This document shows, in pieces, positions 1-11,900 of a stretch of 64,000 bases of DNA (position 1 is the stretch's first letter; each line of letters starts with the position of its first letter). The translations under genes were made by a program, and so were the position numbers. The stretch lies in the NCBI GenBank assembly GCA_028583405.1, contig CM053259.1, positions 17,087,594 through 17,151,593 on the forward strand, written 5' to 3'. Under the pieces are notes generated by a model. It worked only from the letters and a program-made list of their open reading frames with translations. It searched no databases and was not told the DNA's origin. The stretch is from Pogonophryne albipinna (Eukaryota > Chordata > Actinopteri > Perciformes > Artedidraconidae).

Positions 1-546
1 TAAAACCACTAACAGATAAGTCAAGCGTTACTCGACTAAGTAGGATATGCACTCGATTTTTGCTTTGTTTTACTGCATTTAACTCCTGTTGAATTGTTAA
101 AAAAATTACTTCTAATTTGAGTGTCTGCTGTTTGTTGCTTCAAAGGCAGCATACAGTGGATTCATCATATCATCTTGTCATATGTTTAATACTTATAAAT
201 GCCTGCAAACAGCTGCTAGAAACTGGGTTTATAGGAGCACTGAGACTTATAAAGTACATTTGAAGGTCAAAGCTAAAACAGGGTTGCAAAAATGTGTGGC
301 AAATCTCTGTCAGTTTCACATTACATATAATATTTGATTAGTTGTTAATATAAAAATACACTTATGAATGGCGATATAATATTATAAAGATTTTTAATGT
401 CAATATGTATATATAGTTGTGTGGAGGTATTTGGAAAATGGTGATATTTTAAATTGAACCATTGTGAACATATATGATCATTTTGTCTCAAACTCTCTTA
501 AACCACAAGTGATTTAGTTTCAGTTGACATGGCTGCAGCAATTTAC

Positions 547-1774
547 CTGACACTCATCAGGGTTGAAGTCCAGTGCTTTCTTGTTGTGGTTGTAAGGGAT
601 GCTTTTCAGCTGGGCGCCATTGTACCAGTTACGTCCGTGGTCATCACTCAGGATGCAAAACACTCCGTCTCCCGCCAATGTCCCATGACCACACACCACC
701 AACCTTCCTTTAGCTGGGTCATGGCGCTTCTGCAGTGCAAAGACACAACAAATGCGGACTCAGCACACAATAAACAACAGTGTGAAGTTGAATCTTAAAA
801 AAAAAAAAAGGCGTTGATATTAAAATAAGACAAGATTACCATTCCCAAAGGGGAGATTTACGACATAAATAATTATGTGTCTGCTACAAGGGCATGAATA
901 TTAAATAAAAGAAACCATTCGAATTATTTACAGTGTCTGACCTGTTATAGTCTGTCTAATCCGAAGGGTTAGTGCCCTAAAAACTGGCAAAATTCTGCCG
1001 AAACATAATGGCTCATAATAGCTATATACAGTAGAAGGGATAAACCACTAATTTACACAATTACAAAAACCTCCCATTTAAATAATAAATTGTGTCTCTG
1101 CAAACATTTGACATATACTGCTACTTTATATGCTGATCAGTTTTACAAAACAAGATGTGAATCCAGAACAAATATAATTTTCACTTCCTAATTTGATTGA
1201 AGTATCTAGTTTATTCAGTATACAAAAAGCACTTCTTCTTTTCCTGAAGTTAAATCAACTTACAAAATGCATTTGAGAATCAGAGTCAATCACTAAGTTG
1301 CTCGCAACAAATCGCAATAAAGCAAATGTGACATTTAGCTTGAATGTTAACTAACTTTACAACTACAAAACAGCTCAGCCACAGCTTCTTACATGAAATG
1401 GTTTTGTTGTCTTACCTGAATGCCAAAGCCCGGCCCGGCAACAAAGGCTTTCACTCCCAGCTGAACCGACAGGTTTTTGGGCAGACTCCAGCTGAGGCCA
1501 TCATCCAGGCTCTCCAACATCATGGTGCTGGAAGGTTTGCACTGGTATTTATGGAAGCAGATTGAGTAGACCAGAATCACGGAGCCCACTTCCTCGTCCA
1601 CAACCACCGAGCCCAGATTCAGCCCATCTGGCTTCAAACCATCATCGACTATAAAGGCGGTCGGGGACCATGTGGCTCCTGGAGGGCCAAAGGAGGAAAA
1701 GGAGAAGATTCCAGCATATATTCTGACTTCATTTACAGCAAATGTATTACATTCAAGTATTGTTTTACTTATAC

Positions 1775-1869
<95 letters not shown>

Positions 1870-4800
1870 TACAGGCTATGTGCTTTTTATGTGTTTATTG
1901 TTTTGTATGACTGTCGTGGTCTTCCCTGCCTTTGTCTGTTGACCGCCGCATTGCAACAAACTTTGCTCCTGTGTCACGGGCCGACGCCTTCCTGCCCTCA
2001 CAAAAGGCCAGTAGGCTTCCTTTGGATGTGAAGGTGATCAGCGGGATCCTGAAGGTGTTCACCTCCCCTTGGGACCCGCTCACCCACAGCAGCTGCTCTT
2101 CATACATCAGAGGGTCAATCTAGACAGCAAAGAAAGATTAAGCAGGAAATGAAGAGAGGCTGTCAAAGGGAATGGTTTGAATACAATCAGCTGCCAAACC
2201 AGTTGTAAAAATACCTGCAAGACCCATCAGGTGTCAGGTGACACAAGCAGGTGATGATCACACTTTAACTTGAGGAAGCCTCTTATGTATTTATCCCAAA
2301 CAACAAGAGCTTCTGTTTTATATAATGTGGTGGAATGTAAAGTTTTTGGCCTCATACACTCAAGCACTGTACTTAAGTGCAATTTGGAGTTACCTTACTT
2401 AAGTGTCTTCATTCTGTCCTACTTTATATGTGTGTACTATATACAAGAGAGAAATAGAGTTAACTTAAGCTTAGAAAAAGTAGTTCCAACTTCTTTGTAA
2501 AACAAAAAGATAATACAAAAAGTGATATGCCAGCTAAAAATGTACTCAATTGAGTTTATTTATATTGTTAAAAGGATCCAGCTGTTCAAGTCATACATTT
2601 TGTACCCAAATACAAAATATGTATTTAATATTTTAAGAAAAGGGGGGTCAATTTTAGTAAAGCAATAATACAATAAAGAATATGTATTTCCTTTTATGAC
2701 ACTGTGATGCCCCTGTGGGTTCATCATTAGAGAGGGTGTGGCTGTCTTGTCTGTGCTGTGGTGTTTGCATTGATTGCAGTAACTCAGGGCACCATGGGTC
2801 TGGTGCCCTGCAGCTATTTAAAGCCTCTCTGCTCCCTGATACAGGCACCCGGTGTTGGTTGAGTATGATTTTAGTAATTTCAGTTGTTTTACTTTGTGCA
2901 CCTCAACACCCTCACACATACATGTTCATGTTCATGCAATCCTCACCCTGCAGTTACATTACTGATGCCATTGACGTTCACACCTCATGCTTTACTTGTT
3001 TTGCACTTGCTTTAATAAACATGTTTTTCTAACCGTTGATATGGTGTGTCTCCTCTTTGTTGTGGCCTTTTGAGCCAGGGCATAACAAATGGGGGCTCGT
3101 CCTACGGGTTATTTGTGGAAAGTTTGGTTAAAAGTTTGTGTAGTGCTCAGAGCTTGGTGTCATTGAGCAGCTGATTAGTTGATGTGGTCCAGCTGTGTGC
3201 TGGCTTGGCGCTGCTATTTGGGGGACACATCATGTCTTTTGTGTTTCAGGAAGCTTTAGTGTTTGACATGGCGTCAGGTTTTGTGTGCCAATCAGAAGGT
3301 AAGATGTTGATGTTTGTTACGCTTTTGTAAAGGGATTTCTCCGCGAGGCTTAAGTGGCGTTTCCCGTTGGGTTGCGTCCGTTTGGTTTTTTTCATAGTGT
3401 TGTGGCGACGTGGTTAGTGTCAGCTGTTTTCGAACAGCTGTCTCGGGGGCACGTCCGCGTGATTTTGTGGTTTTGCCTGCGTGCAGGTCGCTCCACAACT
3501 CCGCTGGGTTCCAGTGCGTAATTACCCGCCGCAAGCCACATGAAGACTAGTTGAGATTATTAAGATTTTGGTTTGGCAGTAAGGGGGAAATTCTCTGTTG
3601 GGTTTGTCTTTTGCCCATGCATGTTGGCAGTTTTACATTTTGCTTTCTGATTGGTTAGGTAATATATTATGGCTTCTTTTTTGTCGGCGTTTGTGGATGC
3701 GCCCTCAGTGTCTTTCTTAGATGATTGCAAGAAGGCGCAGTTGGTCGATATAGCAGAGCATTATTTGCTGTTGTAGGGAGCAAGCGGGAAAATGAGATTA
3801 AGGCTGTCATCGTGTCAGCTTTGTTTGAGCAACTGCGGTCAACTCAGCCGTCTCTCGCATTTGCTTGGTCAAATGAGCAGCGCTTCATTTTTGAGTGCGC
3901 GATTAATAGCGTCTTTACGGTAATCGCCGAGAAGCGGCGCTGACTCAACCCTGTCTCCTAAAAATTACGTTCCCACAGAACTAAACTGCATTCTCAATTA
4001 CGTTTAGTCAGAAACGTATTTTCTCCCACGTTATGTTCGTTATGAACGCATCTCAAATACGTTTATTTTCTACATATCTTCTAGAAACATATTTTCTCCC
4101 ACGTTATGTTCGTTATGAACGCATCTCAAATACGTTTATTTTCTACATATCTTCTAGAAACATATTTTCTCCCACGTTATGTTCGTTATGAACGCATCTC
4201 AAATACGTTTATTTTCTACATATCTTCTAGAAACATATTTTCTCCCACGTTATGTTCGTTATGAACATCTCAAATACGTTTATTTTCTACATATCTTTAC
4301 CATTTATTGTCTTGCTTATAATAATGATAATAGTCATTTATAAATATCATTTTAGAGCACACATTTGAAATCAGTAGGCGAGGCTGTAATTTACTCTCAT
4401 GAGCGAGGCAGAAAATAATAGTTTTAACATGCCAAAAAGCTCCTGTCGTTTATTGCACCTCAAACATTAAAACAAATCCAGAGTTACGTGTTTCTGTACT
4501 TCCTCTAAGAAGAAAGGACAGTAACAGAAGATCTCTGTGACGCCAGATGTGGTGTTCGTAATGCGATATGATATCCGAAAAAAAATTCAGTTTAGGATGG
4601 CCGACACTACACTACCCATAATCCCCAGCTATCGTTTGGGACTACAACCCCGTTGACAAACCCCGTGATTAATCTTCAAACTCTGGGATTGGATGTTGTT
4701 GAACCTTGGCAGTGCGCCAAGGTTATGCCGAGCGTCAAGCTCTTTGAAATGGAACGAAACCACGGCAGACTATTCAAAACTGGACTCGAACGCCCCCCGA

Positions 4801-7800
4801 GAACTACACATGCTGGCTATTGTGTTTCGCAACATGTTCTCTATGGCACGTCTCTACTGGGAATTGTAGTTTTAAAACACGTTTTCCCCAAAATTAGAAG
4901 TTGACAGTATTAAACTGTGTACAGCCCTGGAGGTTTAGGCGATAGGAAACACATTGGTGTGTACAAATTTAAAACATGTAATTACTAAATGGGTGAAAAT
5001 CGCTTGTGTCCATAATACGCAGCATTAATATATACCCACATGACAGCTCATTGTTACTTTGTAATTCTACTCCACTACAATTCAGAGGTTAACCTGGTAT
5101 TTTTACTCCACTACATTTATTTTAGTTACTTTGCAGATTCTGATTAATGATGTGAAATATAAACAACCCTTAAAGCAGACTTTAGTTACACCTGAGTAAA
5201 ATTCAGGGAAAGGTGATTGTCAAATGCCAACAATCAGGAGAGATATTTGATAGTTGGTGCTTGAGAAGACTAAACATTTATCTGCAGATCTCTATAAAGT
5301 ATATGAATTACTCGTTATTCTCTACTAATAGTTAATTAAAAACTGTATATAATTGCTATGTTTGCACATCCCTTTCAAGATTTCAAGATTTTCTAAGGTT
5401 TATTGACATATCATATACATAACTAGTGTAGTTATGCAATGAATGAAAAACTTGGGTCACAGGTTCCTCAACAGTGCATTACAAGTCATCTATGTGTGTA
5501 TACTTCCACCATTACACTGTCGTATTCTGCACATTTCTTATACCATCTACATACATAAGAGTATAATCCATATATATAATATCAGTTAAAAGAAGTGCTT
5601 CAACATAGTTAACATTGCAGGAAAGCAATATATTAGACGTTAAGTACTTTGTCAGGCTTAATATTTATCTGTAGATAGATACCCCCAAAGCTTTTTTCTT
5701 ATTTGAAAGAAGACCTTAACCTAAAGTATTCTTTAATGTGTTAATAAAGGTTAATTAGTTTGTCTGTTTTGCACATCCTCCTATTAATATCTTTGTACAT
5801 CGTGCACTAAACTGTTTTATTGTAGAGATCACTTACAGTATCTTCTTGATTTTTTATATTCTATATTTCTATCATTGACCTTCTACTTTCCCCCTATTAA
5901 AGTATGTACTCTTAATATTTTTTTCATCAAATAACATTATTCAACAAAAATAACATTCAACAAAAATAATTCAATGACGTGCTTTAACCACTAGGCGGTG
6001 CACACAAGGTACACACAGCATACTAATAATAACTTTGTATTATTAGTGTAGGACACTTATGCATGTATAACATCTGAAGATGTGTAGTTTTATTCATGTT
6101 TTTACATAATTTTACAGGATATTGCTATACTATTTCTCATGCTTTACTTCTACACATTAATATCTGATTTGTAAAACATCACAGACAGAAAGGTATATCC
6201 GTCATTTAATGGTAAGCTATTGAAATTGTGATTGCATAGATGTGTCTCCCATCACCCAAATCCCCTGACTATTCTCTCAACTCAGTATTTACATTCTTAT
6301 ATTCAAAGAAAATCAGTAATATCTTTAAAAACGACATGTCCTTTTCTATCAGCTGTGCACCGTTATGGTGTAAATATAACCTATCTACCAATTGGATCAA
6401 ATATAAAAGTCAGCCGAATTACTATTGATACTGCAAGGAGATGTATTTTGTGAAAAGAAATGCAAGATGCAGTTCTTCCAGTTTGTCCAGAAGTCTTCTC
6501 ATCAGGGCTCTATAAATAAAGAACTACGGCAGATGTGTAATATTTAATGCAGCCGAACCGTGTATTACAATGCCGTTATGTGATGACTTCCAAAGAGAAA
6601 AGCAAGAACACTCTGAATAAAGTATTATTATATATATTTTTCGGATATCATATCGCATTAACATCATATCCCAACATGCATTGCGGCTAAAACATCCAAT
6701 CAACGAGCTTCAAGCTGAGGATCTTGGGTAATCTGTTCAGTGGGTTTGTGGTGTGTATCGCTCGAAATGTCCCTTATAGGCCTACGTCTGTTTCCGGTGA
6801 CTTTATTTACGGCTAAAAAGCCCAAGATTATAGAATTAAACGAATAAATAAGAAAAAAGGATAATTGTGTGTTATTGTTGAGTAAATAACAGTGTGTTAT
6901 TTAGAAAAGAATAACAAATTAGAAGGAAAAAAAGATTTTCAAAAATACAGATTTCAGTATTTGAGGCTCTCAGCCCCATTTCTTTTCCTCACAGATGGAA
7001 AAAAAAGTCCGACATTATACGATTTAAAATAAAAACAAATAAATAAAAAGATAAAACACTGGCATGTAAAATCTTTTTTTCCTTCTAATTTGTTATTCTT
7101 TTCTAAATAACACACTGTTATTTACTCAACAATAACACACAATTATCCTTTTTTCTTATTTATTCGTTTAATTCTATAATCTTGGGCTTTTTAGCCGTAA
7201 ATAAAGTCACCGGAAACAGACGTAGGCCTATAAGGGACATTTCGAGCGATACACACCACAAACCCACTGAACAGATTACCCAAACATTAAAACAAATCCA
7301 GAGTTACGTGTTTCTGTACTTCCTCTAAGAAGAAAAGACAGTAACAGAAGATCTCTGTGGCTTCAGGCTTGATCGCCGTTCAAATGACAGCGTTGGTTTC
7401 CCCAAAAGTAAACAAATCCAGAGTTACTTTTGGGGAAACCAACGCTGTCATTTGAACGGCGATCAAGCCTGAAGCCACAGAGATCTTCTGTTACTGTCCT
7501 TTCTTCTTAGAGGAAGTACAGAAACACGTAACTCTGGATTTGTTTTAATGTTTGAGGTGCAATAAACGACACAGCAGCTTTTTGGCATGTTAAAACTATT
7601 ATTTTCTGTCTCGCGCATGAGAGTAACAGCTGGCGAAATTACAGCCTCGCTTACTGATTTCAAATGTGTGCTCTAAAATGATATTTATAAATGACTATTA
7701 TCATTAAGCAAGACAATAAATGGCAAAGATATGTAGAAAATAAACGTATTTAAGATACGTTCATACGGAGCCCTGGAGGGTTCATTGAGAGAAAAATAAA

Positions 7801-8875
7801 TAAAACGTGGCCACGTTTTACTTTCTCGTGCGCACGCTTTAGTAACTCGTGCGCACGCTTTGGTAACTCGTGCGCACGAGTTACTAAAGCGTGCGCACGA
7901 GTTATTAAAGCGTGCGCACGAGTTACTAAAGCGTGCGCACGAGTTACTAAAGCGTGCGCACGAGTTATTAAAGCGTGCGCACGAGTTACTAAAGCGTGCG
8001 CACGAGTTACTAAAGCGTGCGCACGAGTTACTAAAGCGTGGCCTCGTTTTATTTAAATTGAGGGATTCCTGTCCGTGACTCACAGTATCTGCTGCCCACA
8101 GCTGTTTTATAGAAGGAAAACCTCCTTCACTTTATGAAATCTCTGCGGCACCAGTGGCCTGTACTACGAAGCAGGATTTGCTATTTACACTATTCATTCA
8201 TGAAGTATGACGCTGCGCTGTCAGCACGCGTCTCCATGTTTGTGATTGGTCAAATGTTGGTAACCCCGTCCCTTTCACGTGAACGCGCTCTCAGCCGGAC
8301 AGAGAAACCCTGGTTGATTTGCTGAGTTGATAACCAGCTTCGTAGGACCTGCTTAGCGACATCGCGTTTGTTAGGGTTAGTTAAGCCGGGTAAATCAAAC
8401 ATATCCAGGGTCTGTTGAACTGGCTTCGTCGTACAGGGCACTGGAGGCAGTAACGTGTAACCCAGCAGAATCTGAGAAGAGCAGCACCAGCTGCAAAGAG
8501 CTGTGCCTTTTACTGTTTACTTCACTGCGTTTCCCTTCATTAGAACCGCTGAATAGAGATCGAGGCTGCTACGTTTAACCACACACACCTCTACACACTT
8601 CGAACTACCAGAGTATTCCCCCTCGTTTTATGAAGGAGATGTCCTGTCACCGGGGCGCATGATGTGTGTGCGTGTCCGGTGTGTTTGTGTGTGTCCGACA
8701 CCACCGGCATTTGTTTTAAAATTACCACGAACAGTAATTTACACAAATCTGGTTCTCCATAGTTATATGTGTATTCCCAAGTGAAAGAAATTCGTTTAAT
8801 CTTAATCTTGATGTGCTATAGTCCTGCCGGAGTGCACCGGAACGAACGATACTATCATAAACAAATGTCCATGCC

Positions 8876-8906
<31 letters not shown>

Positions 8907-11900
8907 CGAGGCAATGCTTTATTAACTCGTGCGCACGCTTTAGTAACTCGTGCGCACGCTTTAATAACTCGTGCGCACGCTTTAGTAACTCGTGCGCACG
9001 CTTTAATAACTCGTGCGCACGCTTTAGTAACTCGTGCGCACGAGTTACCAAAGCGTGCGCACGAGTTATTAAAGCGTGCGCACGAGAAAGTAAAACGTGG
9101 CCACGTTTTATTTATTTTTCTCTATGAACCCTCCAGGGCTCCGTACATTCATAATAAACGTAACGTGGGAGAAAATATGTTTCTAGAAGATATGTAGAAA
9201 ATAAACGTATTTGAGATACGTTCATAACGAACGTAACGTGGGAGAAAATACGTTTCTGACTAAACGTAATTGAGAATGCAGTTTAGTTCTGTGGGAACGT
9301 AATTTTTAGGAGACAGGGTTGGCTGACGGTAGTACAAGTGCTTATGCTATATTTGATCAATCAATCAATGATATTTGATGAGGGATAAAATGATTTTTAG
9401 CCATAAGTTCTTAATAAAATTGGTACTGTTGGACTCAGTACATGTTAGACTACTACCACAAATACAATCAAGTACTTTTACTGTGTACTATTTGAGTAAT
9501 ACTCTGTCAAACTCCCCTCCAGAGTACAATAATGCATGTTTTCTGCCATCTTTGATGAGATACAATCATTTTTTGCAATAAATTCTTAGTGAAATTGGTA
9601 CTGTTGGATTCAGTACTACCTGGACTAGTAGCACAAGTACAATCAAGTACTTTTACTGTGTACTTTTTGAGTAATCCTTTGTCAAACTCCACCCCTGAGT
9701 ACAATAATGCATGTTTTCTGCCATCTTTGATGAGAGATACAATTATTTTTTGCAATAAGTTCTTAATGAAATTGGTACTTTTGGATTCAGTACTACATGG
9801 ACTAGTAGCACAAGTACAATCAAGTACTTTTACTGTGTACTTTTTGAGTAATCCTTTGTCAAACTCTCCTCCAGAGTACAATAATGCATGTTTTCTGCCA
9901 TCTTTGATGAGAGATACAATTATTTTTTGCAATAAGTTCTTAATGAAATTGGTACTGTTGGATTCAGTACTACATGGACTAGTAGCACAAGTACAATCAA
10001 GTACTTTTACTGTGTACTTTTTGAGTAATACTCGTTTAAACTCCTGTCCTGAGTACACACTTTAATGTATTCTGCTATCTTTGATGAGAGATAAAATGAT
10101 TTTTTGCAATAAGTTCTTAATGAAATTGGTACTGTTGGATTCAGTACTACTTGGACTAGTAGCCCCACCCGCCCCCTTCACTCTGTGTGACTCCCCAGTC
10201 ACTTCTGTGGAGTCTTTCCGCTTTCTGGGCACCATCATCGCCCAGGAACTCAAGTGGGAGCAGAACATCTGCTCCCTCATCAAAAAAGCACAGCAGAGGA
10301 TGTTCTTCCTGAGGCAGCTGAATAAATTCCACCTGCCAAAGACGATGATGGTGAACTTCTACACCTCATCGAGTCCATCCTCACCTCCCCCATCACCATC
10401 TGGTACACTGCAGCCACAGCCAAGGATAAGGGCAGGCTGCAGCGTGTAGAGAGGGTCCTGTCTGCCATCCCTCCACGACCTACACGCCTCCAGGACCCTG
10501 AGGCGGGAAGAAAGTGGCAGACCCCTCCCACCCTGGACACAAACTGTTCATCCCTCTCCCCTCTGGCAGGAGGCCATGCTCCATCAGGACCAAAACCTCT
10601 CTCCATCAGGACCAGTCAACGTCTTCAGCCTCCAGCACACTTTACCTGAACAAGGCTCATTCCCCAGGATCACAAAACGATCCCTGTATAGTCTGAGTAC
10701 CAATGACCTCATATTATGTCTTGTCATTAAAGTTACATCACCCATTATAACAATTCACTTTCCTTTATTCTCTTGTCTGTTCTCTTGACTGAATTACTAT
10801 AGTCCTGTCTTTAACAAAATGTAAAGTCCTTCTACTGCACCTTTTTAAGACTCCAAAACAGGCATTTTGTACTGTAGCCTATGTGTTTTTGTGTCCCATA
10901 TGGGTTTATAATTGATTTCTGGTTAGGGGGGGGGGGAGCTCTGGGTCCTACGGCCCATGGTGTGGTTGGCTCGGGTTCTCTCCTTCAATCAATCAATCAA
11001 TGTTTATTTATATAGCCCAAAATCACAAATGTTACATTTGTCTCAGTGGACTTCACAGTTTGTACAGAATATCAGTATGACAATACGACACCCTCTGTCC
11101 TTAGACCCTCACATCGTACAAGGAAAAACTTCCAGAGAAAAACCACAGTTTAAAGGGGAACATGGGAGAAACCTCAGGGAGAGCAACAGAGGAGGGATCC
11201 CTCTCCCAGGACGGACAGACGTGCAATAGATGCCGTGTGTCCTTCTGTTTGTTCCTTTTGGCCAGTCCTCCAGACCTCTTTTTGTTTCCCGTTTCGCTTG
11301 TGTGAGCAAACGGCTGATTATCAATAAATGCTTGTTACCAAGTACCGGTTATTGCGTGTATTCTTTCGTGTTGCGGGTCTCAGCACGAGCCACTACCGCG
11401 GAGTAGAGGTTGGGGCCGTAACAACATATCCAAGCCACTGTGAAATGTACTTTGCACTTCAATGGAGTAATAAAAAGTAAAAATGGACATTTTCTTTGTT
11501 GATTGAGCTGATTGAATTATGTAGTTATGGGAAAATCCCAGTTAACTAGTCAAATTTACAATATATTATCGTATTAATTACATTTTTATATGTACAGTAA
11601 ATTACTGGCTGTGTTGTATTACTTCTACAGTAAAAGTGTGAAAATACAGGTAATTACTGTAATTTATGTACAGCAAGGTACCATAATACCACAGCTCTGT
11701 ACTGCTATATCACAGTAATTCCATGGGCATGGCAAATGTAAAGTCACAGTATTTAGTTGTACTATTATTCTAATTTACTGTAAAATATCTACAGTAAATT
11801 ACTGTGAAATATTTACAGTGAATTACTGTGAAATCCATGCAACTAGTAGCCAGTAATTTACTGTAATTTTACAACCAAACATTTTACAGTGTATTTTTGC

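Larger units (their letters stand above)
3947..9320. mobile_element. Second nested DNA element with inverted ends AACCCTGTCTCC
   Basis: 3947-4150 is the inverted copy of about 9160-9320 (ends AACCCTGTCTCCTAAAAATT / AATTTTTAGGAGACAGGGTT). The flanks share GCTGAC (CGCTGACTC at 3938, GGCTGACGG at 9321), a degraded target duplication. Just inside the left end is a 73-bp unit repeated about four times. The interior holds mirrored arrays of CGTGCGCACG units, long hairpins and THAP-domain fragments. It interrupts the left terminal repeat of the 10.6-kb element, so it is younger than that element. The superfamily is unknown. Confidence 0.65.

Noticed and set aside
4653..4904. 83-codon ORF with plausible composition
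   Set aside because: It lies inside the TA-flanked transposon, has no family resemblance, and neighbouring frames show nothing supporting a gene.
7818..8078. CRISPR-like array or repeat-protein gene (RAHELLK repeats)
   Set aside because: Units are continuous 21-bp tandem repeats without spacers, open in several frames on both strands, with inversions inside the array. This is repeat DNA in a eukaryotic transposon.
9507..10065. Repeat-protein ORFs on both strands of the 177-bp array
   Set aside because: The frames exist because the unit length keeps phase. Both strands are open, there is no start context or family resemblance, and the same unit occurs as an inverted array.
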